A stretch of DNA of 64,000 nt from Pseudomonas parafulva (GCF_000800255.1 NZ_CP009747.1:124001-188000); one strand, 5' to 3'; shown: positions 1 to 10,260, counted from the first letter of the stretch. The notes: generated by a model not told the origin, from the letters alone. Translations and numbers: made by a program.

Positions 1-515
1 TCACCGCGACCGATGCCGCGATGACCCAGAGAGCACTGATCGCCTACTCCGTGGGACTGCTGGCGATCATTCTGGTCAAGGTGCTGGCTCCAGGCTTCTA
101 TGCCCAGCAGAACATTCGTACCCCGGTCAGGATCGCGATCTTCACGCTGGTCTGCACCCAGTTGTTCAACCTGGCGCTGGTCGGCCCGCTGCAGCATGCG
201 GGCCTGGCCCTGGCCATCAGTCTGGGCGCGTGCCTGAATGCCGGACTGCTGTTCTGGAAGCTGCGCAGCCATCAGTTGTTCCAGCCACAGCCTGGCTGGA
301 TGCTGTTCCTCGCCAAACTGGTGCTGGCGGTGACGCTGATGTCGGCGGTACTGTTGCTGGGCATGCACGTTATGCCGGCCTGGGAGCAGGGCAACATGCC
401 CGCGCGCTTCCTGCGCCTGGGGGCGTTGATCGTCGCTGGCGTGGTGACTTACTTCGGCTGCCTGCTACTGTGCGGCTTCCGGCCACGGCATTTTGCCCGC
501 AAGGCGCTGCACTGA
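1..515 (+). CDS. murJ: Lipid II flippase MurJ, C-terminal part (cut by window start)
   Basis: The reading frame is open from the first bases, so the true start lies outside the window and only about the last 170 codons are seen. The protein is strongly hydrophobic with several membrane segments, for example the [18 protein letters not shown] stretch near its beginning, which is typical of the last third of MurJ/MviN. MurJ flips the peptidoglycan precursor lipid II across the inner membrane. The assignment also rests on context: in pseudomonads murJ is directly upstream of ribF and ileS, as here. The first ATG at 21 is internal, not a start. Confidence 0.85.
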   Translation, partial: TATDAAMTQRALIAYSVGLLAIILVKVLAPGFYAQQNIRTPVRIAIFTLVCTQLFNLALVGPLQHAGLALAISLGACLNAGLLFWKLRSHQLFQPQPGWMLFLAKLVLAVTLMSAVLLLGMHVMPAWEQGNMPARFLRLGALIVAGVVTYFGCLLLCGFRPRHFARKALH

Positions 516-633
516 GGCCCTCCGTCGCCCTGGCGTCGATTTTTCCAACTCCATGGCCCGCCAAGGCGTTGCTGCCTGTCACCAGCGCCCTGGTGTGGTT
601 ATAATCGACCACTTTATGAGCAAGAAGCGCGTT

Positions 634-1584
634 ATGCAGCTGGTTCGAGGTCTTCACAACCTGCGCCCCGAGTACCGGGGCTGTGTCGCCACCATTGGCA
701 ACTTCGACGGAGTGCACCGGGGCCACCAGGCCATCCTGGCGCGCCTGCGCGAGCGCGGACAAGCGCTCGGGCTGCCGACGTGCGTGGTGATCTTCGAGCC
801 CCAGCCGCGCGAGTACTTCGCGCCGGATACCGCGCCGGCCCGCCTGGCGCGTTTGCGCGACAAGGTCGAGTTGCTGGCCGCCGAGGGCATCGACCGAGTG
901 CTGTGCATGGCGTTCAACCAGCGCTTGAGCGAGCTGAGTGCCGAGCAGTTCGTCGAGACGATCCTGGTCGACGGCCTCGGTGTGCGTCATCTCGAAGTGG
1001 GCGACGATTTCCGCTTCGGCTGCGATCGCGCCGGCGACTTCGCCTTTCTGGTCGAGGCTGGCAAGCGCCATGGATTTACCGTCGAGGCCGCGCAAACCGT
1101 GGTTCAGGACGGTCTGCGGGTCAGCAGCACGCAAGTGCGCACGGCCTTGGCCAATGCTGACTTCGCCTTGGCTGCGCACCTGCTGGGCCGTCCCTACACC
1201 ATCAGCGGACGCGTCCTGCACGGCCAGAAACTGGCTCGCCAGCTGGGCACGCCGACCGCCAACGTCCAGCTCAAGCGTCGCCGCATACCGTTGTCCGGCG
1301 TGTACCTGACCAGCGCCGAGATCGACGGCAAGGTTTGGCCAGGCATCGCCAATATCGGGGTTCGGCCCACCGTCGCCGGTGACGGCCGTCCCCACCTGGA
1401 GATTCATCTGCTGGATTACGCCGGCGATCTGTATGGCCGGCGCCTGACGGTGGAATTCCACCACAAGCTGCGCGAGGAGCAGCGATTCGCCTCCCTGGAG
1501 GCGCTGAAGTCGGCGATCGACGCGGACATCGCCGCCGCACGTGCCCACTGGCACGCTCAACCGCTAACCAAGAGCCTGAAATGA
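634..1584 (+). CDS. ribF: Bifunctional riboflavin kinase / FMN adenylyltransferase
   Basis: The product (316 aa) makes FMN from riboflavin and then FAD. The N-terminal nucleotidyltransferase half shows [12 protein letters not shown] near residues 21-32, and the C-terminal riboflavin kinase half shows GTPTANVQL, which binds nucleotide and flavin. An in-frame ATG exists at 616, but the ATG at 634 gives the usual N-terminus [12 protein letters not shown] and has an AAGAAG-like ribosome site just upstream; neither site is strong. The stop overlaps the ileS start (ATGA at 1581-1584), indicating translational coupling. Confidence 0.95.
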   Translation: MQLVRGLHNLRPEYRGCVATIGNFDGVHRGHQAILARLRERGQALGLPTCVVIFEPQPREYFAPDTAPARLARLRDKVELLAAEGIDRVLCMAFNQRLSELSAEQFVETILVDGLGVRHLEVGDDFRFGCDRAGDFAFLVEAGKRHGFTVEAAQTVVQDGLRVSSTQVRTALANADFALAAHLLGRPYTISGRVLHGQKLARQLGTPTANVQLKRRRIPLSGVYLTSAEIDGKVWPGIANIGVRPTVAGDGRPHLEIHLLDYAGDLYGRRLTVEFHHKLREEQRFASLEALKSAIDADIAAARAHWHAQPLTKSLK

Positions 1585-4418
1585 CCGACTACAAAGCCAC
1601 GCTTAACCTCCCGGACACCGCCTTCCCCATGAAGGCCGGCCTGCCTCAGCGCGAACCGCAGATCCTGCAGCGCTGGGACAGCATTGGCCTGTACCGGAAG
1701 TTGCGCGAGATTGGCAAGGACCGTCCGAAGTTCGTCCTGCACGACGGCCCGCCCTATGCCAACGGCAAGATCCACATCGGTCATGCACTGAACAAGATCC
1801 TGAAGGACATGATCGTGCGTTCGAAGACCCTGTCCGGCTTCGACGCGCCGTATGTGCCAGGCTGGGACTGCCACGGCCTGCCGATCGAGCACAAGATCGA
1901 GGTTACCCACGGCAAGCACCTGAGCCCCGACCAGACCCGCGAATTGTGCCGCGCCTACGCCGCCGAGCAGATCGAAGGGCAGAAGGCCGAGTTCATTCGC
2001 CTGGGTGTGCTGGGTGACTGGGACAATCCCTACAAGACCATGGACTTCGCCAACGAAGCCGGTGAAATCCGCGCGCTGGCCGAGATGGTCAAGCAAGGGT
2101 TCGTGTTCAAGGGCCTCAAGCCAGTGAACTGGTGCTTCGATTGCGGCTCGGCATTGGCTGAGGCCGAGGTCGAGTATGCGGACAAAAAATCCCAGACGCT
2201 GGACGTCGCGTTCCCCATCAGCCCTTCCGACACCGGCAAGCTGGCGGCAGCGTTCGGCATGGACACGCTGCCCAAGCCTGCTTCCATCGTGATCTGGACC
2301 ACTACTGCCTGGACGATTCCTGCCAACCAGGCGTTGAGTGTCCATGCCGATTTCAGCTACGCCTTGGTGGATGTGGGCGACCGCCTGCTCGTGCTGGCTG
2401 AGGAGCTGGTGGCAGCCTGTCTCGATCGTTACGGCCGTGAGGGTCAGATCATCGCGCGCACGCCGGGTGCGGCCCTGGAACTGATCAACTTCCGTCATCC
2501 CTTCTACGACCGTAACTCGCCGATCTATCTGGCCGACTACGTCGAGCTCAGCGCAGGCACTGGTATCGTCCATACTGCGCCGTCCTATGGTGAGGACGAC
2601 TTCATCACCTGCAAGCGCTACGGCATGCAAAACGATGAAATTCTCACGCCTGTGCAAAGCAACGGCGTGTACGCGCCTTCACTGGAATTCTTCGGTGGCC
2701 AGTTCATCTGGAAGGCCAATCCGGCCATCGTCGAGAAGCTGCAGGAAGTCGACGCGCTGCTGCACACAGAAACCATCACCCACAGCTACATGCATTGCTG
2801 GCGCCACAAGTCCCCGCTGATCTATCGCGCCACGGCGCAATGGTTCGTCGGCATGGACAAGCAGCCTGCCAGCGGTGAGAACCTGCGTGAGCGCGCGCTC
2901 AAGGCCATCGAGGACACCCAGTTCGTCCCGGCGTGGGGCCAGGCGCGCCTGCATGCGATGATCGCCACCCGTCCGGACTGGTGCATCTCGCGTCAACGCA
3001 ACTGGGGCGTGCCAATCCCGTTCTTCCTCGACAAACAGACTGGTGAACTGCACCCGCGCACCGTCGAATTGATGGAGGCGGTAGCCAAGCGCGTCGAGCA
3101 GCAGGGTATCGAAGCCTGGTTCAACCTCGACGCTGCCGAACTGCTGGGTGATGAGGCCGCGCAGTACGAGAAGATCGCCGACACCCTGGACGTCTGGTTC
3201 GACTCTGGCACCACTCATTGGCACGTGCTGCGCGGCTCGCATGACATCGGTCATGCCACGGGGCCTCGCGCCGACCTGTATCTGGAAGGCTCCGACCAGC
3301 ACCGCGGCTGGTTCCATTCCTCGTTGCTCACCGGCTGCGCCATCGATGGTCATGCCCCCTACCGCGAGCTGCTGACCCACGGCTTCACCGTCGACGAGAA
3401 CGGCCGCAAGATGTCCAAGTCGCTGGGCAACACCATTGAGCCTGAAAAGGTCAACAACTCCCTGGGCGCCGATATCCTGCGTCTTTGGGTGGCCGCGACC
3501 GACTACTCCGGCGAGATGGCCGTTTCCGAGCAGATCCTGCAGCGCAGCGCCGATGCCTACCGGCGCATCCGCAACACTGCACGCTTCCTGCTTTCCAACC
3601 TGTCCGGTTTCGACCCGGCCCGCGATCTGCTGCCGGCCGAAGACATGCTGGCGCTCGACCGCTGGGCGGTCGACCGCACGTTGCTGCTGCAACGCGAGCT
3701 GCAGGAGCACTACGGCGAGTATCGCTTCTGGAACGTCTATTCCAAGGTGCACAACTTCTGCGTGCAGGAGTTGGGCGGCTTCTACCTCGACATCATCAAG
3801 GACCGTCAGTACACCACTGGCGCCAACAGCGTCGCCCGCCGCTCCTGCCAGACCGCGCTGTACCACATCAGCGAGGCCTTGGTGCGCTGGATTGCGCCGA
3901 TCCTGTCCTTCACCGCCGATGAGATCTGGCAGTACCTGCCCGGTGAGCGCAATGAGTCGGTGATGCTCAACGAGTGGTATCAGGGCCTGACCGAGCTGCC
4001 GCAGGACAGTGAGCTGGATCGCGCGTACTGGGACCGCATCATGGCGGTCAAGGCGGCGGTCAACAAAGAGCTGGAGAACCAGCGCACAGCCAAGGTCATC
4101 GGCGGCAACCTGCAGGCCGAAGTGAGTCTGTTCGCTGAAGAGGGCCTGAGCGCCGACCTGGCCAAACTGGGCGACGAACTGCGCTTCGTGCTCATCACGT
4201 CGGCCGCCAGTTTGGCCCCATTCGCCCAGGCCCCGGCCGAAGCGGTGGCAACCGAAGTGGAGGGCCTGAAGCTCAAGGTGGTCAAGTCCGGTCACGCCAA
4301 GTGCGGTCGTTGCTGGCACTTCCGCGCCGACGTCGGCAGCCATCCGGAGCACCCGGAGATCTGCGGGCGTTGCGTCGACAACATCAGCGGCAAGGGCGAG
4401 GTGCGCCACTATGCCTAA
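1581..4418 (+). CDS. ileS: Isoleucyl-tRNA synthetase
   Basis: A 945-residue class I aminoacyl-tRNA synthetase that charges tRNA-Ile. It carries the HIGH motif ([11 protein letters not shown], about residue 65) and the KMSKS motif ([10 protein letters not shown], about residue 610). The C-terminal zinc module has two Cys-x-x-Cys pairs (CGRCWH and CGRC). Length and domain order are normal for the bacterial enzyme. It overlaps ribF by 4 nt and lspA by 8 nt, so the three are translated as one unit. Confidence 0.98.
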   Translation: MTDYKATLNLPDTAFPMKAGLPQREPQILQRWDSIGLYRKLREIGKDRPKFVLHDGPPYANGKIHIGHALNKILKDMIVRSKTLSGFDAPYVPGWDCHGLPIEHKIEVTHGKHLSPDQTRELCRAYAAEQIEGQKAEFIRLGVLGDWDNPYKTMDFANEAGEIRALAEMVKQGFVFKGLKPVNWCFDCGSALAEAEVEYADKKSQTLDVAFPISPSDTGKLAAAFGMDTLPKPASIVIWTTTAWTIPANQALSVHADFSYALVDVGDRLLVLAEELVAACLDRYGREGQIIARTPGAALELINFRHPFYDRNSPIYLADYVELSAGTGIVHTAPSYGEDDFITCKRYGMQNDEILTPVQSNGVYAPSLEFFGGQFIWKANPAIVEKLQEVDALLHTETITHSYMHCWRHKSPLIYRATAQWFVGMDKQPASGENLRERALKAIEDTQFVPAWGQARLHAMIATRPDWCISRQRNWGVPIPFFLDKQTGELHPRTVELMEAVAKRVEQQGIEAWFNLDAAELLGDEAAQYEKIADTLDVWFDSGTTHWHVLRGSHDIGHATGPRADLYLEGSDQHRGWFHSSLLTGCAIDGHAPYRELLTHGFTVDENGRKMSKSLGNTIEPEKVNNSLGADILRLWVAATDYSGEMAVSEQILQRSADAYRRIRNTARFLLSNLSGFDPARDLLPAEDMLALDRWAVDRTLLLQRELQEHYGEYRFWNVYSKVHNFCVQELGGFYLDIIKDRQYTTGANSVARRSCQTALYHISEALVRWIAPILSFTADEIWQYLPGERNESVMLNEWYQGLTELPQDSELDRAYWDRIMAVKAAVNKELENQRTAKVIGGNLQAEVSLFAEEGLSADLAKLGDELRFVLITSAASLAPFAQAPAEAVATEVEGLKLKVVKSGHAKCGRCWHFRADVGSHPEHPEICGRCVDNISGKGEVRHYA

Positions 4419-4926
4419 TCCTGCCGCAGGGCGCTTCGGCCGGCTGGCCTGGCTATGGCTGAGCTTGCTGGTCCTGGTCCTCGACCAGGCCACCAAGCTG
4501 TACTTCGACAACGCCCTGACCATGTACCAGCAGATCGTGGTGATTCCCGACTACTTCAGCTGGACGCTGGCCTACAACACAGGCGCGGCCTTCAGTTTCC
4601 TGGCCGACAGCTCGGGCTGGCAGCGCTGGCTGTTCGCGCTGATCGCGGTCGTGGTCAGCGCCGTGCTGGTGGTCTGGCTCAAGCGCCTGGGGCGCAACGA
4701 GACCTGGCTGGCTGTCGCGCTGGCCTTGGTGCTGGGCGGCGCCATCGGCAACCTGTGGGACCGGGTAGTGCTTGGCCATGTGGTCGACTTCATCCTGGTC
4801 CACTGGCGCAATACGCACTATTTCCCCGCCTTCAACCTGGCCGACAGCGCAATTACGGTGGGTGCGGTGATGTTGGCGCTGGACATGTTCAAGAGCAAGA
4901 AGTCCGAGGAGGCCGTGCATGACTGA
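4411..4926 (+). CDS. lspA: Lipoprotein signal peptidase (signal peptidase II)
   Basis: A 171-residue inner membrane aspartyl protease that removes signal peptides from prolipoproteins. Four hydrophobic segments are visible. The two catalytic aspartates lie in the conserved contexts GNLWDRV and FNLADSAI. The start overlaps the end of ileS by 8 nt and the end overlaps fkpB by 8 nt. Substrates made from this window would include BamD, the OmpA-like lipoprotein at 18686 and CyoA. Confidence 0.97.
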   Translation: MPNPAAGRFGRLAWLWLSLLVLVLDQATKLYFDNALTMYQQIVVIPDYFSWTLAYNTGAAFSFLADSSGWQRWLFALIAVVVSAVLVVWLKRLGRNETWLAVALALVLGGAIGNLWDRVVLGHVVDFILVHWRNTHYFPAFNLADSAITVGAVMLALDMFKSKKSEEAVHD

Positions 4927-5356
4927 CACCCGTATCGGCCAGAACACCGAAGTCACCCTGCACTTCGCGTTGCATCTGGAAAACGGCGACACAGTCGACA
5001 GTACCTTCGACAAGGCGCCGGCCACGTTCAAGGTAGGTGATGGCAACCTGTTGCCGGGCTTCGAGAATGCGCTGTTCGGCTTCAAGGCCGGCGACGAGCG
5101 CACCTTGAGCATTGCCCCGGAAAACGCCTTTGGTCAGCCGAACCCACAGAATGTCCAGGTGATGCCGCGTACGCAATTCGAAGGTATGGAACTGTCCGAC
5201 GGTCTGCTGGTGATTTTCAACGATGCTGCCAATACCGAGCTTCCGGGCGTGGTCAAGGCCTTCGACGATAACCAGGTGACCATCGATTTCAACCATCCGC
5301 TGGCTGGCAAGACCTTGAGCTTCGAGGTCAAGATCCTCGACGTGAAGGCCCTGTGA
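4919..5356 (+). CDS. fkpB: FKBP-type peptidyl-prolyl cis-trans isomerase (SlpA/FkpB type)
   Basis: A 145-residue cytoplasmic prolyl isomerase. Visible features are the N-terminal FKBP strand with [10 protein letters not shown], the [17 protein letters not shown] turn, the insert-in-flap domain, and the [18 protein letters not shown] ending typical of the SlyD/SlpA group. It lacks the histidine-rich tail seen in the second FKBP of this window at 21881. It overlaps lspA at its start and is followed by ispH, the usual order in gammaproteobacteria. Confidence 0.95.
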   Translation: MTDTRIGQNTEVTLHFALHLENGDTVDSTFDKAPATFKVGDGNLLPGFENALFGFKAGDERTLSIAPENAFGQPNPQNVQVMPRTQFEGMELSDGLLVIFNDAANTELPGVVKAFDDNQVTIDFNHPLAGKTLSFEVKILDVKAL

Positions 5357-5370
5357 GTCTGGAGCCGAGC

Positions 5371-6318
5371 ATGCAAATCAAACTCGCCAACCCGCGCGGC
5401 TTTTGCGCGGGCGTTGACCGGGCGATCGAGATCGTCAACCGTGCGCTGGAAGTCTTCGGTCCGCCGATCTATGTGCGTCATGAAGTGGTGCACAACAAGT
5501 TCGTGGTGGAAGACCTGCGTAACCGTGGTGCGGTGTTCGTCGAAGAACTGGACCAGGTGCCAGACGATGTCATCGTCATCTTCAGCGCCCATGGCGTGTC
5601 CCAGGCTGTGCGTCAAGAAGCGGCGGGGCGCGGACTGAAGGTATTCGATGCCACTTGTCCGTTGGTGACCAAGGTGCACATCGAGGTGGCCAAGTACAGC
5701 CGTGATGGCCGTGAGTGCATTCTCATCGGCCATGCCGGGCACCCGGAAGTCGAAGGCACCATGGGTCAGTACGATGCCAGCAATGGCGGTGCGATCTACC
5801 TGGTCGAGGACGAGAAGGATGTTGCCACCTTGCAGGTGCGCGACCCGGAGCATCTGGCGTTCGTCACCCAGACCACCTTGTCGATGGATGACACCAGTCG
5901 CGTCATCGACGCCTTGCGAGCACGCTTTCCGAACATTGGCGGGCCGCGCAAGGACGATATCTGCTATGCCACCCAGAATCGCCAGGATGCCGTCAAGCAA
6001 CTGGCCGACGAGTGCGATGTGGTGCTGGTGGTCGGCAGCCCGAACAGTTCCAACTCCAATCGCCTGCGTGAGCTGGCCGAGCGCATGAGCACGCCAGCTT
6101 ATCTGATCGACGGCGCCGAGGACCTGCAGCGCAGCTGGTTCGACGGTGTTCAGCGAATCGGCATCACCGCTGGTGCATCGGCGCCCGAAGTGCTGGTGCG
6201 TGGCGTGATCGATCAGCTCAGGGCCTGGGGCGCGAGTGGCGCCGAGGAACTCGATGGGCGCGAGGAGAACATCACCTTCTCCATGCCCAAAGAGCTGCGC
6301 GTGCGTACTCTGATCTGA
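5371..6318 (+). CDS. ispH: 4-hydroxy-3-methylbut-2-enyl diphosphate reductase
   Basis: Last enzyme of the MEP isoprenoid pathway (315 aa); it reduces HMBPP to IPP and DMAPP with an iron-sulfur cluster. The three cluster cysteines are seen in [12 protein letters not shown] (Cys12), DATCPLV and DICYAT. The ATG at 5371 is chosen over an in-frame upstream alternative near 5353 because it has a GGAG site at 5361-5364 and gives the canonical [12 protein letters not shown] start. The stop at 6316-6318 directly abuts the stop of the convergent pilin gene, with no intergenic base. Confidence 0.97.
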   Translation: MQIKLANPRGFCAGVDRAIEIVNRALEVFGPPIYVRHEVVHNKFVVEDLRNRGAVFVEELDQVPDDVIVIFSAHGVSQAVRQEAAGRGLKVFDATCPLVTKVHIEVAKYSRDGRECILIGHAGHPEVEGTMGQYDASNGGAIYLVEDEKDVATLQVRDPEHLAFVTQTTLSMDDTSRVIDALRARFPNIGGPRKDDICYATQNRQDAVKQLADECDVVLVVGSPNSSNSNRLRELAERMSTPAYLIDGAEDLQRSWFDGVQRIGITAGASAPEVLVRGVIDQLRAWGASGAEELDGREENITFSMPKELRVRTLI

Positions 6319-6807
6319 TCAGGGCTCTGCGCAGCGGGGTGTCTGCATTGCCTCGCTGCGCACACTGACACGCCCGCTGGGCGCCAGTACCACACGGTGC
6401 TGGCTGAGGCCTCGAGCCTCTGTGCAGATCTGCAACGTTCCCCCGACGAAAGCGCCGTTGTCGCGCCTCGGTATCCCCAGGGCATCGAACCTCACTTCGG
6501 CCAGGTTGGCGGCGATGTTCGACTGACGCCGCAATCGGTGTTCACGCACCACCTGCCCGCTGGCTTCCAGCACTGCGCGCCACCCCCGTCCCCACTCTTG
6601 CTCGATAGGTCGCACAACCATGGCCTGGCTGTGCAGCAGTGCCTGGCTGCGGGCGCTGCGCAGGCTCTGTGCCAACTCCCGTGCGACGGCAGCTTGGTAG
6701 ACGCTTTCGCGCCAGTCGGCGTAGGCCGGCGCGCCGAGTTGTGTCAGAACACCGAGCAGGGCCAGGACGCCCAGCAGTTGCATCAGTGTTACTCCCTGTT
6801 GCCGCAT
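6319..6807 (-). CDS. GspH/FimT-type minor pseudopilin
   Basis: A 162-residue type IV prepilin-like protein. The N-terminus reads MRQQG|VTLMQLLGVLALLGVL, a short basic leader with Gly before the cleavage point and then a hydrophobic helix, followed by a GspH-type soluble domain with two cysteines (ICTEARG and a terminal PRCAEP). The fifth residue after the cleavage site is Gln rather than the usual Glu. The start at 6807 is fixed by a GGAGG site a few bases upstream. It is divergent from the pilV-like gene and convergent with ispH. FimT or FimU is the likely counterpart; which one cannot be decided here. Confidence 0.8.
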   Translation of the reverse strand: MRQQGVTLMQLLGVLALLGVLTQLGAPAYADWRESVYQAAVARELAQSLRSARSQALLHSQAMVVRPIEQEWGRGWRAVLEASGQVVREHRLRRQSNIAANLAEVRFDALGIPRRDNGAFVGGTLQICTEARGLSQHRVVLAPSGRVSVRSEAMQTPRCAEP

Positions 6808-6916
6808 CGTGCATTCCTCCCTGGAAGTGCTTCTCTGTAGCTTCGAGGTCTGGGGCCAGGAGGTCCAGTCGGCCGAACCGATCACGTCAGGCGGGAAATT
6901 TCGCAGGAGGCGAATG

Positions 6917-7279
6917 ATGAAGCTCAGGGAGCAGGGCATGGCCTTGCTGGAGGTGGTGGTGGCGGTACTGGTACTGGGGGTGGGGCTGTTCACCTCGGCG
7001 TCGCTGCAGATGCGCGCGCTGCACGCGGCCGAGGGCGCACGGCGTGATGCCCAGGTGGTGCAATTGGGGCAGAGCCTCATCGAGCAGACGCGTAGTGCCG
7101 GGCAGCTTCAGCCCGCCGCGTTGCATGACTGGCGAGCGCGCCTGGAGGCGCTGTTGGGGAGTTCCGGTCGGGGGCAGGCGGTGGTAGCGGGTCAGTGGCT
7201 GCGTCTGGAAACCTGCTGGCAGGATGCGCGCGGTGCCCAGCCTCAGACCATCCAGTTGCAGGGTTGGGTCTTGCCATGA
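6917..7279 (+). CDS. pilV: Type IV pilus minor pilin, PilV-like
   Basis: A 120-residue protein with the prepilin motif REQG|MALLEVVVAVLVLGVG, including Glu at position 5, and a short C-terminal domain ending LQGWVLP. Two consecutive ATG codons occur at 6914 and 6917; an AGGAGG site at 6905-6910 fits the second better. It opens a plus-strand operon with three further pilin-like genes and overlaps the next by 4 nt. Minor pilins of this set prime assembly of type IV pili. Assignment to PilV rests on position and size, since these proteins diverge strongly after the helix. Confidence 0.7.
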   Translation: MKLREQGMALLEVVVAVLVLGVGLFTSASLQMRALHAAEGARRDAQVVQLGQSLIEQTRSAGQLQPAALHDWRARLEALLGSSGRGQAVVAGQWLRLETCWQDARGAQPQTIQLQGWVLP

Positions 7280-7941
7280 GCGCCCGGCAGCGCGGCTTCG
7301 GGCTCATGGAGGCTCTGCTGGCACTGGCGTTGGGTTTGATGGTACTGGCCGCAGCGGGCCAGGTGCTGTTCTCGGGCCAGCAGTTGTGGCGTGTGCAAGG
7401 CGCTCTGGCGCGCCTGCAGGAGGATGCCATGCTGGTGCTGCAACGGCTGGCTCTGGACATTCGCATGACTGCAAGCTTTGGCTGTCTGTCCCCGGAGGCC
7501 GTCGAGTTCCACGATGCCAGCGCGCGGCAGGCGTTCGCCCACCCCTTGCACATCGAGCACCTCAGCGATGGCCGCCTGGCCAGGCTCAGTCTCGTCACGG
7601 CCGAGCTGTCCGGTACGGCGAGCTCACCGGACTGGACCTTGCACACCGACTGTCTGGAATGGGCGCAAGTGCATGGAAAGCGTCACTCGCTCCCTGGTGC
7701 ACCGCTGTCGATTGGCTTGCGCCACCATACCTATAGGCTCCAGGGCGGCAGCCTGATGCTTGCCAGCGGCGGATTCAATGCGTCGCTGATCGACAACGTG
7801 CGTGATTTCCGGGTGACGCGCGTTGAGGCCGAGCAGGGCACACGGCTCGATTTACAGCTGATCCTGGACGACCTGGAGGGGCAGGTGGAGCGCACCTATG
7901 CCCTGAGTGTGGCCCTGCGCAATCGGTTGCCCCCGTCATGA
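7276..7941 (+). CDS. pilW: Type IV pilus minor pilin, PilW-like
   Basis: A 221-residue prepilin with leader MSARQRG|FGLMEALLALALG, including Glu5, followed by a longer C-terminal domain, as expected for PilW. Two cysteines (FGCLSPE and HTDCLEW) could form a disulfide. The ATG at 7276 overlaps the pilV stop as ATGA, and the gene overlaps pilX by 4 nt, so translation is coupled through the cluster. PilW family assignment is inferred from length, order and the N-terminal motif. Confidence 0.72.
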   Translation: MSARQRGFGLMEALLALALGLMVLAAAGQVLFSGQQLWRVQGALARLQEDAMLVLQRLALDIRMTASFGCLSPEAVEFHDASARQAFAHPLHIEHLSDGRLARLSLVTAELSGTASSPDWTLHTDCLEWAQVHGKRHSLPGAPLSIGLRHHTYRLQGGSLMLASGGFNASLIDNVRDFRVTRVEAEQGTRLDLQLILDDLEGQVERTYALSVALRNRLPPS

Positions 7942-8438
7942 GTCGTCAGCGAGGCATGGTGCTGCTGCTGGCGCTGATGTCGAGCCTGTTGCTTGGACTG
8001 TTCGCAACCTCGGCACTGCGAGAAGCCTTGCTGCAGTCCACGTTGGCCGGCAATGTGCTGGCGTCCGCCCGCGCGCTGGAGCAGGCGGAGGCGAGTCTGC
8101 TGGCCGGTGCCCAAGCGCTTGCACACACACCGCTGCAAGCGTGCAGCGCCTGTGTGCCGCCTGCCGATCCTCACAATCTGATCGCTGATCAAGGGGATTG
8201 GCAAGCCAGCGAGCACGGCTTCTTTCTCGTGCAGCGTCTTGGCGTCACGACCCGAGCGGTACACGTGCCGCAGGGTACGCCTGTGACGCTGTACCGTGTC
8301 ACCGCCGTGAGTCGCGAGGCGCGTGCGCGTCAAGTGATCGAGGCGATCTATGCGCAGGACAGCGTCGAGGCCCACCCGCCACAGCGTATCGTCTGGCGCC
8401 AGCGTTTCAGGGAGAGCAGCGATGCAGCGCGGCCTTAG
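7938..8438 (+). CDS. pilX: Type IV pilus minor pilin, PilX-like
   Basis: A 166-residue protein with leader MSRQRG|MVLLLALMSSLLLGLFA. It has no Glu at position 5, a feature shared with PilX and GspK proteins. A CSACVPP pair of cysteines is seen around residue 72. The start overlaps pilW (ATGA) and the end overlaps the pilE-like gene by 17 nt. In P. aeruginosa the large adhesin gene pilY1 would follow; here nothing lies between pilX and pilE. Confidence 0.7.
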   Translation: MSRQRGMVLLLALMSSLLLGLFATSALREALLQSTLAGNVLASARALEQAEASLLAGAQALAHTPLQACSACVPPADPHNLIADQGDWQASEHGFFLVQRLGVTTRAVHVPQGTPVTLYRVTAVSREARARQVIEAIYAQDSVEAHPPQRIVWRQRFRESSDAARP

Positions 8439-8811
8439 CCTAATGGAGCTGTTGCTTGTGCTGGCGGTGCTCGGCATCCTGGCGGGCGTCGCCTATCCCA
8501 GCTACAGCGACTCCTTGCGGCGCGCAGCTCGCAGTGAGGTGGTCGGTCTATTGCACGATGCTGCGCAGCGCCTGGAGTATCATCATGCGCGCACTGGCCA
8601 GTATGCCGAAAACGACCCGTTGCACACGACGCTGCCAGAAGGCAGCCGGTTCTATCGCCTGCACGCCTGGCGAGAGGCGGATCGCTATCGTTTGCTGGCT
8701 GTACGTCTACCCGGTGGACTGATGGCCGATGATCGTTGCGGTGATTATCTTCTCGATCAGGCAGGCGTGCGCGACAACCCCGGTGCTCAGGACGCGACAG
8801 CGTGCTGGTGA
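8422..8811 (+). CDS. pilE: Type IV pilus minor pilin, PilE-like
   Basis: A 129-residue prepilin with a very short leader MQRG|LSLMELLLVLAVLGILAG including Glu5, then the AYPSYSD segment typical of PilE-type pilins. The C-terminus carries two cysteines (DDRCGDY and a penultimate TACW) that could close a D-loop. The ATG at 8422 has a GGAGAG site about 6 nt upstream and lies inside the end of pilX. This is the last gene of the pilin cluster; thiO follows after 30 nt. Confidence 0.75.
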   Translation: MQRGLSLMELLLVLAVLGILAGVAYPSYSDSLRRAARSEVVGLLHDAAQRLEYHHARTGQYAENDPLHTTLPEGSRFYRLHAWREADRYRLLAVRLPGGLMADDRCGDYLLDQAGVRDNPGAQDATACW

Positions 8812-8841
8812 GGCATTTCCCTTCAGGCAGTGGAACGACAG

Positions 8842-9939
8842 ATGAGCAAGCGCGTAGTAATTGTCGGTGGTGGCGTGATCGGCCTGCTGACGGCCTACAA
8901 CTTGGCGGCGAACGCCGAGCAGGTGGTGGTGTGCGATCAGGGGGCCGTGGGGCGAGAGTCGTCCTGGGCAGGAGGGGGCATCGTCTCGCCGTTGTACCCG
9001 TGGCGCTACAGCCCGGCAGTGACTGCGCTGGCGCACTGGTCGCAGGATTTCTATCCACAGTTGGGCGACCATCTGTTCGCCCGTACGGGTATCGACCCGC
9101 AGGTTCACACCACTGGATTGTACTGGCTCGACCTGGAGGACCAGGATCAGGCCTTGGCCTGGGCCGCGCGTGAGCAGCGGCCGCTGAGTGAAGTGGTCAT
9201 TTCGGCCGCTTATGCGGCGGTGTCGGCGCTGGGTCCTGGCTACGAGCGAGCCCTGTATATGCCTGGGGTGGCCAATGTGCGTAATCCCCGCTTGGTGAAG
9301 TCGCTGAAAGCAGCATTGCTGGCGCTGCCGAATGTGAGCTTGCGCGAACACTGCCAGATCACCGGCTTTGTGCGCACGCACGAGCGCATCAGCGGTGTGG
9401 TCACGCAGGAGGGTGTGCTCAGTGCCGACGAGATCGTGCTCTGCGCTGGCGCCTGGAGCGGCGACTTGTTGCGCACGCTGGGTCTGGCGCTGCCAGTGGA
9501 GCCGGTTAAAGGGCAGATGATCCTGTTCAAGTGCGCCGCCGATTTTCTGCCGAGTATGGTGCTGGCCAAAGGGCGGTATGCGATTCCGCGTCGGGATGGG
9601 CACATTCTGGTGGGTAGCACCCTGGAGCACGAAGGCTACGACAAGACCCCGACCGAGGTGGCGCTGAACAGCCTGCGGGCATCGGCGATCGAGTTGTTGC
9701 CGCAGTTGGCGCAGGCGCCAGTGGTGGCGCATTGGGCGGGACTGCGGCCTGGGTCGCCAGAAGGCGTTCCCTATATAGGACCGGTGCCGGGGCATGCAGG
9801 GCTATGGCTGAACTGTGGCCATTATCGCAATGGACTGGTGCTTGCTCCGGCCTCGTGCAAGCTGTTGGTCGACCTGATGAGCGGCGCCAGGCCGCTCATT
9901 GATCCTGCTCCCTATGCGCCAGCAGGACGGGTCGATTGA
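8842..9939 (+). CDS. thiO: Glycine oxidase ThiO-like FAD-dependent oxidoreductase
   Basis: A 365-residue DAO-family flavoenzyme. The N-terminal dinucleotide-binding fold is VVIVGGGVIGLLTAYNLA (GxGxxG at residues 8-13). The C-terminal GLRPGSPEGVPYIGPVPG segment is characteristic of ThiO, which oxidises glycine to dehydroglycine for the thiazole part of thiamine. The ATG at 8842 is preferred to a GTG at 8830 because the protein then starts directly before the Rossmann strand. In P. aeruginosa this gene neighbours the fimT cluster, as here. Confidence 0.85.
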   Translation: MSKRVVIVGGGVIGLLTAYNLAANAEQVVVCDQGAVGRESSWAGGGIVSPLYPWRYSPAVTALAHWSQDFYPQLGDHLFARTGIDPQVHTTGLYWLDLEDQDQALAWAAREQRPLSEVVISAAYAAVSALGPGYERALYMPGVANVRNPRLVKSLKAALLALPNVSLREHCQITGFVRTHERISGVVTQEGVLSADEIVLCAGAWSGDLLRTLGLALPVEPVKGQMILFKCAADFLPSMVLAKGRYAIPRRDGHILVGSTLEHEGYDKTPTEVALNSLRASAIELLPQLAQAPVVAHWAGLRPGSPEGVPYIGPVPGHAGLWLNCGHYRNGLVLAPASCKLLVDLMSGARPLIDPAPYAPAGRVD

Positions 9940-9977
9940 ATGTTTCGTCAGCGCAATGGGGTCGATGACGATCGAGG

Positions 9978-10208
9978 TCAGCCTTGCCGACCAGGCCCCT
10001 GCTCCAGATGCGCCTGGCTGCAGTACCAGTCATTGCCCAGGCGCAGCGCCCGGTCGTTGGGCAGGTGCACGCCGCAGTGGGCGCAGCGCACCATGGTCAG
10101 GGGATCTTCGAGGCGTTGCTCTGGGCGCGATTGCTGGCTGATCTTGAATTTGCGCCACAGCCAGAACGCGGCGGCGATCAGGGCGATCCAGAAGAGTAGA
10201 CGAACCAT
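9978..10208 (-). CDS. PP0621-family small membrane protein with C-terminal cysteine motif
   Basis: A 76-residue protein with one N-terminal membrane helix (MVRLLFWIALIAAAFWLW) and a cytoplasmic tail with CAHCGVHLP followed by DWYCSQAH. Three cysteines and two histidines suggest a small zinc-ribbon-like site. Function is unknown; the family is conserved beside bamD in Pseudomonas. An in-frame ATG at 10241 would add 11 residues, but the shorter start places the hydrophobic helix at the N-terminus. It is convergent with thiO and downstream of bamD, separated from bamD by a terminator. Confidence 0.75.
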   Translation of the reverse strand: MVRLLFWIALIAAAFWLWRKFKISQQSRPEQRLEDPLTMVRCAHCGVHLPNDRALRLGNDWYCSQAHLEQGPGRQG

Positions 10209-10260
10209 GGTGTCCAGCTTGTCGTGAATTGAAGAGGCCACAGTCTAGGCTGCGGCCATG

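Noticed and set aside
2679..4523. A 614-codon frame antisense to ileS
   Set aside because: ileS carries intact HIGH and KMSKS motifs; the antisense frame is a GC-driven shadow.
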